Positions 25,584-34,591 of a stretch of DNA of 64,000 nt are shown one piece after another. The notes under the pieces were generated by a model. The model searched no databases and had not been told where the DNA came from. It saw only the letters and a program-made list of their open reading frames with translations. This DNA is from Phenylobacterium parvum. GTDB lineage: Bacteria; Pseudomonadota; Alphaproteobacteria; Caulobacterales; Caulobacteraceae. The stretch is from contig NZ_CP029479.1 of assembly GCF_003150835.1 (NCBI RefSeq), forward strand, positions 2,579,501 through 2,643,500. Direction: 5' to 3'. Within the stretch, counting starts at the first letter, position 1, and each line of letters starts with the position of its first letter. Both the position numbers and the translations under genes were made by a program.

Positions 25584-25596
25584 CCCCGGAGGGGTC

Positions 25597-27021
25597 ATGA
25601 AGCCCGAGGTGGAGATCAAGTTCGCCTGCACGCCGGAGACCCTTGAGGTCCTGGCCGGGCGCCTCTTCACCGGCGCCGCCCGGGATCGTCGACTGGTCTC
25701 GGTCTATTTCGACACCCCAGAGGGCGACCTCGCGGCCCGCCAGGTCTCGCTGAGGCTGAGGACCGACGGGACGGGCCGGACGATCCAGACCCTCAAGACC
25801 GGCGAGGGCCTTGGCCGACATGAGGCCGAAGGCGAGACCGCGCCGGGACGTCTCGACCTTGCCGCCGTCGCGGCCGGGTCCGGCCTGGGCCCCGGGGACC
25901 TGGAACGCCTGGCGCCCCGCTTCACCGTCCAGGTCCGGCGCCGCGCCTTCGAGGTGGTGCGCGGCGGATCGCGGATCGAACTGGCCCTCGACCAGGGGGA
26001 GATCCTGGCCGGCGGCGCCCGCGAGCCGGTCTGCGAGGCCGAGCTGGAGCTCCTCTCCGGCGAGACCGGGGACCTCTTCGCCCTCACCCTCGACCTCGCC
26101 GGCGACCTGCCCCTGTCCCTGTCCCTGAAATCCAAGTCCGACCGGGGCGCCCGCCTGGCGGCCGGCGGGGGGCCGGACGACGCCCGCATCCCCGCCCTCC
26201 CTCCTGGCCTGGACTGCGGCGAGGCCCTGCGCCTCGCCCTGCTCGCGGCCCTCTCCGGGACCTGCGACCGGGCGCTCGAGGCCGCCGCCGACCCGACCCC
26301 CAGGGCGGTTCACCGGCTGAGGGTGGCCCTGCGCCGGCACCGGAGCCTGTTGACCGTGTTCCGAAGGCGGTTCGACCCCAGCGAGACCACCGCCGTCCGG
26401 CGCGGCCTGCAGGCCCTGGCCCGGGCCTGCGCGCCGGCGCGGGAGCTGGACGTCCTGGTCGCCGCCGCGGACCCCGCCGGCGCCCTCTGCGCCGAACTCA
26501 TCGCCGCCCGCGGGGCCGCCGCCGACGGGCTGGTCCTGGCCCTCGGGGCCGCGCCCGCACGGCGGGTCCTTCTGGAGAGCCTGGTCCTGGCCGAGGCCGG
26601 CGAATGGCGGGCGACCGGCGACAATGCAGCCCCGGCCGTCGGCCTGGGGGAGGACCTCGGCCGTCGCTGGCGGCGGATCTGTCGCCTGGGGGCGGCGATC
26701 GACGGGCTGGATGCGGGCGAGCGGCACGAGCTGCGGCTGCGCATCAAGTCCCTTCGGTATGCCCTGGACAGCCTGGCCCTGCCAGGTTGGACCGATCTTC
26801 GGGCGGGGCTGGTCCCGGCCCTGCGGGCCGCACAGGACGCCCTGGGGGCCGAGAACGACGGCGAGGCGGCGAAGGCGCGCCTGGCCGGCCTCGACCTCTC
26901 CCGGACCGCGCAGCGGGAGGCGGACAGGCTGGCGGCCAGTCTCCGGCGGCGCGGCGCACGGGCCCGGGCCGCCCGGGCCGTCCGGCGGCTGGTGGAAACC
27001 CCTGCGCCGGGGCTCACATAA
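25597..27021 (+). CDS. CYTH-CHAD protein (inorganic triphosphatase-like)
   Basis: 474 residues from ATG 25597, with GGAGG upstream. Residues 1 to about 200 are a CYTH domain opening with the E-x-E-x-K motif EVEIK (Glu 4, Glu 6, Lys 8) and later R-x-R and E-x-E rows (SLRLRTD; CEAELELL). Residues about 210-470 are a helical CHAD domain with VHRLRVALRRHRSLL, the conserved His and Arg residues that bind polyphosphate. CYTH enzymes hydrolyse tripolyphosphate or make cAMP; with CHAD, triphosphatase and polyphosphate granule association is likelier. The gene closely follows ptsH. Its stop codon falls inside the palindrome that precedes ahcY. Confidence 0.85.
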   Translation: MKPEVEIKFACTPETLEVLAGRLFTGAARDRRLVSVYFDTPEGDLAARQVSLRLRTDGTGRTIQTLKTGEGLGRHEAEGETAPGRLDLAAVAAGSGLGPGDLERLAPRFTVQVRRRAFEVVRGGSRIELALDQGEILAGGAREPVCEAELELLSGETGDLFALTLDLAGDLPLSLSLKSKSDRGARLAAGGGPDDARIPALPPGLDCGEALRLALLAALSGTCDRALEAAADPTPRAVHRLRVALRRHRSLLTVFRRRFDPSETTAVRRGLQALARACAPARELDVLVAAADPAGALCAELIAARGAAADGLVLALGAAPARRVLLESLVLAEAGEWRATGDNAAPAVGLGEDLGRRWRRICRLGAAIDGLDAGERHELRLRIKSLRYALDSLALPGWTDLRAGLVPALRAAQDALGAENDGEAAKARLAGLDLSRTAQREADRLAASLRRRGARARAARAVRRLVETPAPGLT

Positions 27022-27035
27022 AGCAATCTTTATGT
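27016..27035 (+). promoter_or_regulatory. Palindromic operator upstream of ahcY
   Basis: ACATAAAG (27016-27023), spacer CAAT, CTTTATGT (27028-27035): a perfect 8-bp inverted repeat, AT-rich in a GC-rich window. It ends 6 bases before a -35 element. Alphaproteobacterial methyl-cycle genes are often controlled by ArsR-family SAH/SAM-responsive regulators with palindromes of this kind, so I infer such an operator. It also contains the stop codon of the CYTH-CHAD gene. Confidence 0.6.
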
Positions 27036-27040
27036 CCCGG

Positions 27041-27069
27041 TTGCGGCCGGGCGCCCCGGAGCGTATAGG
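27041..27069 (+). promoter_or_regulatory. Sigma-70-type promoter of ahcY
   Basis: TTGCGG (27041-27046), a 17-base spacer and TATAGG (27064-27069), 41 bases before the ahcY ATG. The spacing is ideal and each hexamer matches 4 of 6 consensus bases. The palindrome at 27016-27035 sits immediately upstream, in the place of an activator or a blocking repressor. Confidence 0.5.
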
Positions 27070-27110
27070 ACCGTCCAGGCGGCGAGCGCCCGCGCGACAG
27101 GAATCCCGAC

Positions 27111-28502
27111 ATGACCGACTATGTGGTGAAGGACATTTCCCTGGCCGACTTCGGCCGCAAGGAGATCGCGATCGCCGAGACCGAAATGCCCGGCCTGATG
27201 GCCGTGCGCGCCGAGTTCGGCCCGTCCCAGCCCCTGAAGGGCGCGCGGATCGCCGGCTCCCTGCACATGACCATCCAGACGGCGGTGCTGATCCAGACCC
27301 TCGAGGCCCTGGGGGCCGAGGTGCGCTGGGCGTCCTGCAACATCTTCTCCACCCAGGACCACGCCGCCGCGGCCATCGCCGCCGCCGGCACGCCGGTCTT
27401 CGCCACCAAGGGCGAGACCCTGGTGGAGTACTGGGACTACGCCCACCGCATCTTCGAGTGGGCCGACGGCGGCTATCCCAACCTGATCCTCGATGACGGC
27501 GGCGACGCCACCCTGCTCTGCGTGCTGGGGCCCAAGGCCGAGAAGGACCCCTCGGTCCTCGAGAACCCGCAGAACGAGGAGGAAGAGGCCCTCTACGCCG
27601 TGATGAAGCGGTACCTGAAGGAGAAGCCCGGCTTCTACACCGCCATCCGCAACGCCATCGGCGGCGTCTCGGAAGAGACCACCACGGGCGTCCACCGCCT
27701 CTACCAGATGGCCGAGCGCGGCGAGCTCCCCTTCCCCGCCATCAATGTCAACGACAGCGTCACCAAGTCCAAGTTCGACAACCTCTACGGCTGCCGCGAG
27801 AGCCTGGTGGACGCTATCCGCCGGGGCACGGACGTCATGCTGTCCGGCAAGGTCGCGGTGGTCCTCGGCTATGGCGACGTGGGCAAGGGCTCGGCGGCCA
27901 GCCTGCGCAACGGCGGCGCCCGGGTCATCGTCACCGAGATCGACCCGATCTGCGCCCTGCAGGCGGCCATGGAGGGCTATGAGGTCCAGACCATGGAAGA
28001 CGTCGCCGACAAGGGCGACATCTTCGTCACCGCCACGGGCAACAAGGACGTCCTCACCGTCGACCACATGCGGCGGATGAAGAACAACGCCATCGTCGCC
28101 AACATCGGCCACTTCGATTCCGAGATCCAGATCGCGGGCCTGCGCAACTATCGCTGGGACAAGATCAAGGACCAGGTCCACCACGTGGAATTCCCGGACG
28201 GCAAGAAGATCATCGTCCTGTCCGAGGGCCGCTTGGTGAACCTGGGCAACGCCACGGGCCACCCCAGCTTCGTGATGAGCGCCTCCTTCACCAACCAGAC
28301 CCTGGCCCAGATCGAGCTGTGGACCAACGGCGGCGCCTACGGCAAGCAGGTCTACACCCTGCCCAAGCACCTGGATGAGAAGGTCGCCATGCTGCACCTG
28401 GAGAAGCTGGGCGCAAAGCTGACCCAGCTGACCTCGGACCAGGCCGCCTACATCAACGTGCCGGTGGCCGGGCCCTTCAAGCCCGAGCACTACCGCTACT
28501 AG
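27111..28502 (+). CDS. ahcY: S-adenosylhomocysteinase
   Basis: 463 residues, start ATG 27111. It splits S-adenosylhomocysteine into adenosine and homocysteine in the methyl cycle. The NAD-binding loop is [27 protein letters not shown] near the N-terminus binds substrate, [15 protein letters not shown] is the hallmark block, and the C-terminal KPEHYRY carries the conserved Lys and Tyr that reach the neighbouring subunit. The length, with the insert typical of proteobacterial forms, is right. A palindromic operator and a promoter lie directly upstream. Confidence 0.97.
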   Translation: MTDYVVKDISLADFGRKEIAIAETEMPGLMAVRAEFGPSQPLKGARIAGSLHMTIQTAVLIQTLEALGAEVRWASCNIFSTQDHAAAAIAAAGTPVFATKGETLVEYWDYAHRIFEWADGGYPNLILDDGGDATLLCVLGPKAEKDPSVLENPQNEEEEALYAVMKRYLKEKPGFYTAIRNAIGGVSEETTTGVHRLYQMAERGELPFPAINVNDSVTKSKFDNLYGCRESLVDAIRRGTDVMLSGKVAVVLGYGDVGKGSAASLRNGGARVIVTEIDPICALQAAMEGYEVQTMEDVADKGDIFVTATGNKDVLTVDHMRRMKNNAIVANIGHFDSEIQIAGLRNYRWDKIKDQVHHVEFPDGKKIIVLSEGRLVNLGNATGHPSFVMSASFTNQTLAQIELWTNGGAYGKQVYTLPKHLDEKVAMLHLEKLGAKLTQLTSDQAAYINVPVAGPFKPEHYRY

Positions 28503-28524
28503 GGCGTAGGGCGGGGGCCCCGCC

Positions 28525-29358
28525 ATGCCCGTCGCCCTGATCGTCTCCAGTCATGTCGCCGGCTCCGGGGTCGGCGGCGGGCTGCAGGCGGCGGAACTCA
28601 CCCGGCTGGGCTTTCGCACGGCCCTCCTGCCCACCGTCCTGTTCGGTCGCCATCCGGGCCTGGGGTCGCCGGGCGGCGGCCCGGTCCCGGACGCCCTCTT
28701 CGCCGGCCAGGCCGAGGGCCTCCTGGCGTCGGGCCTCGCGGACCGGGTGGACCTTGTCCTCACCGGCTATTTCGCCTCGGCCGGTCAGGTGGAGGCCGCC
28801 GCCGGCCTGCTCGACGCCGTCGCGGCCCGCAATCCCCGCGCCCTTGTCCTGGTGGATCCCATCCTGGGCGACGAGGGCCGCGGCCTCTACGTCCCCGAAA
28901 CCGTCGCCGACGCCCTGCCCCGGGCGCTGGTCCCCCGCGCCGGCCTGCTCGCACCCAATGCCTGGGAGCTGGAGCGGCTGACAGGCGCTCAGGTCACCGA
29001 CCCCGGCTCGGCCCTCGCCGCCGCCCGGAGCCTGGGCCGGCCGGTCCTTGTCTCCTCCGTCCCCGATGGGGCCGATGTCGGGGTCCTGTGGACCGACGGG
29101 GCGGAGGCCTGGCTCGCCAGCCACCCGCGCCTGCCCCGGGCGCCGCGGGGCACGGGCGACCTCCTGGCCGCCCTGTTCGGGGCCGGCCTCAGCCTCGGGG
29201 GAGACCCTTCGGAAGTTCTTGAGTCTTCGGTACGGAATCTCGCCGCGCGGCTGGCCCAGGGCGCCGAAGACCTGCTCGACGCGCCCGGAACGGATGCCGG
29301 ACCCCCCCGGTCCCCCCCACGCGGGGGCGACGCCGGGGTGACGCTGCGCAGACCCTGA
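28525..29358 (+). CDS. Pyridoxal kinase-like PfkB/ribokinase-superfamily kinase
   Basis: 277 residues. The family parts visible are SSHVAGSGVGG near the start, VLVDPILGD at about 110-118, APNAWELERLTG near 149-160 and the catalytic GTGD in PRGTGDLLAALFGAGLSLG near 210-228. These fit PdxK/PdxY, which phosphorylate pyridoxal. A ThiD-type hydroxymethylpyrimidine kinase is the alternative. The last 40 residues, rich in Gly, Pro and Arg, are outside the fold. It starts 22 bases after ahcY and may be co-transcribed. Confidence 0.75.
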   Translation: MPVALIVSSHVAGSGVGGGLQAAELTRLGFRTALLPTVLFGRHPGLGSPGGGPVPDALFAGQAEGLLASGLADRVDLVLTGYFASAGQVEAAAGLLDAVAARNPRALVLVDPILGDEGRGLYVPETVADALPRALVPRAGLLAPNAWELERLTGAQVTDPGSALAAARSLGRPVLVSSVPDGADVGVLWTDGAEAWLASHPRLPRAPRGTGDLLAALFGAGLSLGGDPSEVLESSVRNLAARLAQGAEDLLDAPGTDAGPPRSPPRGGDAGVTLRRP

Positions 29359-29364
29359 GGCGAC

Positions 29365-30603
29365 CTACTTGAGGTCCTTGGCCGCCTTGTTCAGGTCGGG
29401 GGCGTTGGGCGAGCGCATGGCCACCCCCGCCTCCATCCCCGCCTTCAGGGCCGCCGCGGCCCCCTCGTGCGACATGATCTTGCTCATCACCGCCTGGCCG
29501 GCCCGCTCGAACCATTCCCGGTTCTCGATCACATAGGCGCGGGAGTCGCGGTAGCCCTCCAGCAGGCCGTTGATCTCGGGGATGACGTAGCGGGCGACGA
29601 GCTCCCAGCTGCGGTTGGTGTTCTCGCGGTTGGCCCAGTCGTGAACGAAGCCCAGGACGACGCCGAAGCCGCCGGAGCTGGCCTGCAGCTTGCGGATCGC
29701 CGCCACCAGGTCGTCCGGCGTGCCGATCACCGCCGCCGCGCCCTCGACGTCGGCGGTCTGCTCCAGCGCCTGCTCGGGCGAGGCGAAGGGGCCGGCGCCC
29801 GGGCGCATCAGAGTGCCGACCTGATACTCGTTGTGCCAGTGCATCAGGCCCTTGGCCGCCTGGGCCCGGGCCTCCTCGCGGGTCTCGGCGATGTGCCAGG
29901 ACATCAGCACCCGCCAGTTCTTCCGGTCGATCCGGGCGCCGGACTTGGCGGCGGCCTGCTCGGCGAAGCCCCACTGGGTGGGCAGGGCGGCGAGGCCTGC
30001 GTCGGAGTTGGAGCCGATGGACAGGACGCCCATGCCGTACTTGCCCGCCAGGGTCATGCCCGAGGGGCTGACCGAGGAGGCGGCGACCATCTCCATCTCC
30101 TCCTGCAGGGGCAGGAGCTGGAGCCGGGCGTCGCGCAGGGTGAACCACTCGCTCTCATGGGTGACCCTCTCGCCGGCCAGGAGGCGCTTGATCACGCCGA
30201 TGGCCTCGTCCTGGCGGTCGCGCTGCGTCATGGGGTCGATGCCCAGGGTGTGGGCGTCGGAGGGCAGGGCGCCGGGGCCCGTGCCGAGGATGGCCCGCCC
30301 GCCGGTCATGTAGTCCAGCTGGACCATGCGCTGGGCGACGTTGAAGGGGTGGTGGTAGGGCAGGGAGATGACCCCTGTGCCCAGGCGGATGCGCCGGGTG
30401 TGCTCGCCCACGGCGGCCAGGAACATCTCGGGAGAGGCGATCATCTCCCAGCCGGTGGAGTGGTGCTCGCCGACCCAGAACTCGTCGTAGCCCAGCTCCT
30501 CCAGCCGCGTCGCGAACCGGATGTCGTTCCGGAACTGGAGCATGGGATGCTCGCCGATGGGATGATGGGGCGCCAGGAATGCGCCGAACTTCGTGCGGGC
30601 CAT
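29365..30603 (-). CDS. LLM class flavin-dependent oxidoreductase
   Basis: 412 residues from ATG 30603, which has GGAGG seven bases upstream. The frame stays open far upstream, through the next gene, but that is a high-GC artefact. Family parts are FGAFLAPHHP, LEELGYDEFWVGEHHSTGWE near 34-53, RIRLGTGVISLPYHHPFNVAQR near 79-100 and LDYMTGGRAILGTGPGALPSD near 103-123. It uses reduced flavin for monooxygenation; the C-terminal region is longer than in short luciferase-like proteins. The substrate is unknown. Its neighbours are biosynthetic genes and give no hint. Confidence 0.88.
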   Translation of the reverse strand: MARTKFGAFLAPHHPIGEHPMLQFRNDIRFATRLEELGYDEFWVGEHHSTGWEMIASPEMFLAAVGEHTRRIRLGTGVISLPYHHPFNVAQRMVQLDYMTGGRAILGTGPGALPSDAHTLGIDPMTQRDRQDEAIGVIKRLLAGERVTHESEWFTLRDARLQLLPLQEEMEMVAASSVSPSGMTLAGKYGMGVLSIGSNSDAGLAALPTQWGFAEQAAAKSGARIDRKNWRVLMSWHIAETREEARAQAAKGLMHWHNEYQVGTLMRPGAGPFASPEQALEQTADVEGAAAVIGTPDDLVAAIRKLQASSGGFGVVLGFVHDWANRENTNRSWELVARYVIPEINGLLEGYRDSRAYVIENREWFERAGQAVMSKIMSHEGAAAALKAGMEAGVAMRSPNAPDLNKAAKDLK

Positions 30604-30701
30604 GGGTTTCCTCCGGAACTGTCGCGTCGCCGTCGCCGCCCTGTGGGCGAAAGGTCGTTCCGGACACCGATAGCCGCGGGGGCGGAATACGCAAGCGCCG
30701 G

Positions 30702-31613
30702 TCAGGCGTCGAGGTTCCGGGTCCGCCGCCAGAGGCCGAAGATGTAGGTCGCCGCCCCGGCCCAGATGAAGGCGAAGGACACCCCGCGCAGGGCGGTGAA
30801 GGGCTCGCCCTGGGCCAGGCCGATGCCGAAGCCGATGGTCGGGCCGATGAACTGCAGGAAGCCCATGGCCGAAAGGGGCATGCGCCGGGCCGCCCAGGAG
30901 AAGAGGACCAGGGGAATGGCGGTGATCGGCCCAGCGGCCAGGAGCCAGGCCGCCGCTGCGGGAGAATCGTCCATATGCCCCTGCCCGGTCAGGGTCAGGT
31001 GCGCCATCCAGAGGGCGCCGGGGATCGCCAGGAAGAGGCACTCGACGAAGAGGCCGGTCTGGGCGTCGGCCTGCACCTGCTTGCGGACGACCCCATAGGC
31101 GCCGAAGGTCAGGGCCAGGACCACCGCCATCCAGGGAAAGTGCCCGAGGGCCAGGCCCTGGAGGGCGACCCCGATCCCCGCCAGGATGATGGCGCCGAGC
31201 CCCAGGGCGTCGAACCGCTCGCGGAAGATCAGGGCGCCCGCCGCCATGTTCAGAAGGGGCGTCAGATAGTAGCCGAGGCTGCTCTCCAGCACCCGGCCGG
31301 CGTTGACCCCCCAGACATAGAGGGCCCAGTTGGCGCCAATCAGCAGGGCGGAGAGGGCGAGCATGCCCAGCCGCCGGGGCGACCTCAGGACCGACGCCAC
31401 CTGGGCGCCCTGCCGGGCCAGGACCACGAAGACCCAGGCGGCCAGGGTTCCCCAGACCGCCCGGTGGGCGAGGATCTCCCAGGAGTCCGCGCCGAGCCGC
31501 CCCATGGCCTGGAAGAACAGGGGCGCGAACCCCCAGATCAGGTAGCACAGGACCCCGGCGCCGACGGCGGCGCGCGGCGAGACGTCAGCTGGCGAGGCGG
31601 GCCCCCCGGCCAC
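30702..31613 (-). CDS. rarD: EamA-family transporter RarD
   Basis: 303 residues, GTG start three bases after the asd stop. It has about ten membrane helices, with GVLCYLIWGFAPLFFQ at the start, SWEILAHRAVWG, LLIGANWALYVWGVNAGRVLESSLGYYLTPLLN, and FLQFIGPTIGFGIGL. The ANW-x-YVWAVN-like block and SLGY(Y/F)xxPL are diagnostic of RarD. The substrate of RarD is not established (a chloramphenicol-sensitivity protein in some species). It lies downstream of asd in the same direction. Confidence 0.9.
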   Translation of the reverse strand: MAGGPASPADVSPRAAVGAGVLCYLIWGFAPLFFQAMGRLGADSWEILAHRAVWGTLAAWVFVVLARQGAQVASVLRSPRRLGMLALSALLIGANWALYVWGVNAGRVLESSLGYYLTPLLNMAAGALIFRERFDALGLGAIILAGIGVALQGLALGHFPWMAVVLALTFGAYGVVRKQVQADAQTGLFVECLFLAIPGALWMAHLTLTGQGHMDDSPAAAAWLLAAGPITAIPLVLFSWAARRMPLSAMGFLQFIGPTIGFGIGLAQGEPFTALRGVSFAFIWAGAATYIFGLWRRTRNLDA

Positions 31614-31616
31614 CCG

Positions 31617-32639
31617 TCAGCGGTCGCCGATCAGGCCCCGCTCGTCGAGGAGCTGGGCGATCTGCACGGCGTTGAGGGCGGCGCCCTTCCGCAGGTTGTC
31701 GGCCACGACCCACAGGTTCAGGCCGTGCTCGACGGTGGGGTCCCGGCGGATGCGGCTGACGAAGACCGGGAACTCGCCCTGGGCCTCCTTGGGGGTGATG
31801 TAGCCCTTGTCATTGCGCTGATCGATGACGATCAGGCCGGGGCTGTTGCGCAGGAGGTCGCGGGCCTCGTCCTCGTCGAGGGGCTCGTGGAACTCGATGT
31901 TCACCGACTCCGAGTGGCCGACCATGACCGGCACCCGCACGCAGGTGACGGTCAGGGCGATCTCGGGATCGATCATCTTGTGGGTCTCGTTCCACATCTT
32001 CGCCTCCTCGTCGGTGTAGCCGTCGTCGTTGAAGGCGCCGATGAAGGGAATGACGTTGAAGGCGATCTGCTTGGGGAACTTCTTGGGCTCCGACGGGCCG
32101 AGGACGAAGATGCCCTTGGTCTGGTCCCAGAGCTCGTCCATGCCCTCCTTGCCCGCGCCGGAGACCGACTGGTAGGTCGAGACCACCACCCGCTTGATCC
32201 GCGCCCGGTCGTGCAGGGGCTTGAGCGCCACCACCAGCTGGGCGGTGGAGCAGTTGGGGTTGGCGATGATGTTCCTGCGGTCCGCCCACTCGACATCGTC
32301 GGGGTTCACCTCGGGCACCACCAGGGGCACATCCGGGTCCATCCGCCAGGCCGAGGAGTTATCGATGACGATGGGACCGGCGGCGCCGATCTTCGGCGCC
32401 CATTCCTTGGAGAAGGTCCCCGACACGCTCATCAGCACCAGGTCGACGGTGGAGAAGTCGAACTGCTCGACGTCCTTGCACTTCAGGATACGGTCGCCGA
32501 ACGAGACCTCGACGCCAATGGATTTGCGGCTGGCGATCGCGTGAATCTCGTCCACGGGGAATTCGACTTCCTCGAGGATGTTCAGCATTTCGCGGCCCAC
32601 ATTACCCGTGGCCCCGACGACGGCGACGCGATAGCCCAC
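31617..32639 (-). CDS. asd: Aspartate-semialdehyde dehydrogenase
   Basis: 340 residues from GTG 32639, with AGGAG eight bases upstream. It reduces aspartyl phosphate to aspartate semialdehyde for Lys, Thr and Met. The NADP loop is GATGNVG at 9-15, the nucleophile is Cys 130 in NPNCSTAQ, TYQSVSGAGKEGMDEL near 150-165 binds substrate, and VPVMVGHSESVNIEF holds the catalytic His. The family length is right. Confidence 0.95.
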   Translation of the reverse strand: MGYRVAVVGATGNVGREMLNILEEVEFPVDEIHAIASRKSIGVEVSFGDRILKCKDVEQFDFSTVDLVLMSVSGTFSKEWAPKIGAAGPIVIDNSSAWRMDPDVPLVVPEVNPDDVEWADRRNIIANPNCSTAQLVVALKPLHDRARIKRVVVSTYQSVSGAGKEGMDELWDQTKGIFVLGPSEPKKFPKQIAFNVIPFIGAFNDDGYTDEEAKMWNETHKMIDPEIALTVTCVRVPVMVGHSESVNIEFHEPLDEDEARDLLRNSPGLIVIDQRNDKGYITPKEAQGEFPVFVSRIRRDPTVEHGLNLWVVADNLRKGAALNAVQIAQLLDERGLIGDR

Positions 32640-32802
32640 CTGTGTCTCTCCTGTACAGAACGGACGGTCCCCCTACGCCCGGCGGCGGCGGGGCGCAAGG
32701 CGAGGCCCCTTGCTGCGTTGCGGAAAATTCACTGGAACCCCACCTGCAGAAGGTTAGACAGCCCTCGGGCGTTCCCAACTCCAGCGCGTATGAGGCCTTG
32801 GC

Positions 32803-33456
32803 ATGACCCTTACGGCTCCGACCCGGCGCACCCTCCTGACAGCGGGCGCCCTGCTGGCGGTCCCGCACCCCCTCCTCGCCGCGACGCCGTCAAGCCGGCG
32901 GCTGACCTTCCAGGTTTTCCGGAACGGCGAGCGCATTGGCGAACACCGGCTGAGCTTCTCGGGGGACTCCGCCTCCCCGACCGTGTCCACGGAAGTGGAC
33001 ATGACGGTGCGGCTGGGCTCGGTGCCGGTCTATCGGTACCGGCACACAGCCCGCGAGGTCTGGGTGGACGGAAGGTTCGAAAGCCTGGAGACCGTGACGG
33101 ACGCCACAGCCGGAGACCGGAAGGTCTCGGCCAGGCGCACCCCCTCAGGGGTCCTGATCCGCACCGGACGCAAGGAGGTGCTGGCCCCGGTCGGTACGTC
33201 ACCTCTCACCCATTGGAACCCGAACGTCCTGACCGGACGCCTGTTCAACCCGCAGGAGGGCACCCTGGCCCGGATCACGGCGTCGCCAAAGGGGTTCCGG
33301 CCCATCACCCTGGCCGATGGCCGGCAGGTGGAAGGCCAGGTCTGGGCCCTTCGTGGCGAGGCCGAGATCGACAACTGGTACGACCGGGCCGGCGTCTGGA
33401 CCGGCCTGAAGGGCCGCCTCGAAGACGGCTCCAGGATCGAGTACCGGCGGGTCTGA
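32803..33456 (+). CDS. DUF6134 family exported protein
   Basis: 217 residues. The N-terminus TRRTLLTAGALLAVPHPLLAA has a twin Arg and looks like a Tat signal peptide. The mature part is beta-rich: LTFQVFRNGERIGEHRLSF near 35-53, YRYRHTAREVWVDGRF near 79-94, THWNP near 140, and DNWYD near 190. These match DUF6134, whose function is not known. The gene is divergent from asd and converges with leuB. Confidence 0.75.
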   Translation: MTLTAPTRRTLLTAGALLAVPHPLLAATPSSRRLTFQVFRNGERIGEHRLSFSGDSASPTVSTEVDMTVRLGSVPVYRYRHTAREVWVDGRFESLETVTDATAGDRKVSARRTPSGVLIRTGRKEVLAPVGTSPLTHWNPNVLTGRLFNPQEGTLARITASPKGFRPITLADGRQVEGQVWALRGEAEIDNWYDRAGVWTGLKGRLEDGSRIEYRRV

Positions 33457-33475
33457 GCCCCGCACCGCCGTCCGC

Positions 33476-34528
33476 TCAGAGGGCGACGAGCACCGCGTCG
33501 CCCATCTGCACCGTGGTCAGATCACCGCCCAGGTCCCGGGTGCGGGCTCCGTTGTCGAGGGCGCGGACCACGGCGGCCAGGATGCGGTCCGCCGTCTCAG
33601 GACGGCCGAGCGACCAGCGGAAGGCCATTTCCAGCGACAGGATGGAGGCCAGGGGATTGGCGAGGCCCTGGCCCGCGATGTCCGGCGCAGAGCCGTGGAT
33701 GGGCTCGTAGAGGCCAGGCCGGCCGGCGTCGCCAAGGGCGGCCGAGGGCAGCATGCCCAGGGAGCCCGTCAGCTGGGCGGCGGCGTCGGACAGGATGTCG
33801 CCGAACAGGTTGTCGGTCACCATGACGTCGAACTGGCGCGGGTCGCGGACGATCTGCATGGCGGCGTTGTCGGCCAGGATGTGCTCGAGGCGGACGTCCG
33901 GGAATTCGCGGGCGTGGAGGTCGGTGACCACCTGGCGCCAGAGCAGGCCGGAATCCATGACGTTGGACTTCTCGGCCGAGTGCACCAGGTTGCGCCGGCC
34001 CCGGGCCAGCTGGAAGGCCACCCTCGCCACACGCTCGATCTCGGCGGTGGTGTAGACCTGGGTGTCGACGGCGCGCCTGCCGCCGCCGGGCAGGTCCTCG
34101 ATGAACCGCGGCGAGCCGAAATAGATCCCGCCCGTCAGTTCACGGACGATCATGAAGTCCAGCCCCTCCACCAGGTGACGCTTGAGGCTTGAGGCGTCGG
34201 CCAGGGCGGGGAAGCACAGGGCGGGGCGAAGGTTGGCGTAGACCTCCATGCCCGCCCGCAGGTTCAGGAGCCCGGCCTCGGGCCGCCTGTCGCGGGGGGC
34301 GCCGGCCCACTGGGGACCCCCCACGGCGCCCATCAGCACGGCGCGGGCGGACCTGGCGGCGGCCAGGACCTCGTCGGTCAGGGGCGTTCCGTGGGCGTCG
34401 AAGCTGCAGCCGCCGAACAGGGCCTCGGCGATGGACAGGTCCGGCGCAACCGCCTCGGCGACCCGGCGGGCCTGGGCGGTGACTTCGGGGCCGATGCCGT
34501 CACCCGGCAGAAGGAGGAGGTCGGTCAT
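33476..34528 (-). CDS. leuB: 3-isopropylmalate dehydrogenase
   Basis: 350 residues from ATG 34528; a TTG two codons earlier has no advantage. LLLLPGDGIGPEV opens the fold, NLRAGMEVYANLRPA and VRELTGGIYFGSP hold the substrate Arg residues, HSAEKSNVMDSGLLWR the Lys and Asp, VTDNLFGDILSDAAAQLTGSLGMLPSA the metal-binding Asp, and EPIHGSAPDIAGQGLANPLA the NAD loop. It is the third leucine-pathway enzyme, last in this operon, 63 bases after the ABM gene. Confidence 0.96.
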   Translation of the reverse strand: MTDLLLLPGDGIGPEVTAQARRVAEAVAPDLSIAEALFGGCSFDAHGTPLTDEVLAAARSARAVLMGAVGGPQWAGAPRDRRPEAGLLNLRAGMEVYANLRPALCFPALADASSLKRHLVEGLDFMIVRELTGGIYFGSPRFIEDLPGGGRRAVDTQVYTTAEIERVARVAFQLARGRRNLVHSAEKSNVMDSGLLWRQVVTDLHAREFPDVRLEHILADNAAMQIVRDPRQFDVMVTDNLFGDILSDAAAQLTGSLGMLPSAALGDAGRPGLYEPIHGSAPDIAGQGLANPLASILSLEMAFRWSLGRPETADRILAAVVRALDNGARTRDLGGDLTTVQMGDAVLVAL

Positions 34529-34591
34529 GGGCAAGCCTTTGCAGATCGGAACAGCGCCCTTGCACGTCCGCCCCCTCGCGGGCAGGACCCG

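Noticed and set aside
27022-27110. A SAM or SAH riboswitch in the ahcY leader
   Set aside because: Between the promoter at 27041-27069 and the ATG there are only about 35 transcribed bases, too few for these riboswitches, and no conserved core is visible. The palindrome fits a DNA operator better.
29279-29358. A separate element in the Pro/Gly-rich end of the pyridoxal-kinase-like gene
   Set aside because: The C7 and G5 runs look repeat-like, but the frame stays open to a normal stop and nothing else supports an element.
29365-31548. A single 727-codon open frame on the minus strand spanning the LLM oxidoreductase and most of rarD
   Set aside because: Only the part from ATG 30603 has family sequence, with a ribosome site. 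The upstream part is Gly/Pro/Arg-rich shadow of rarD in another frame.
30579-33710. A 1043-codon plus-strand frame across rarD, asd and DUF6134
   Set aside because: The asd and rarD genes on the other strand carry all expected motifs. The frame has no domain and bridges a divergent promoter region.
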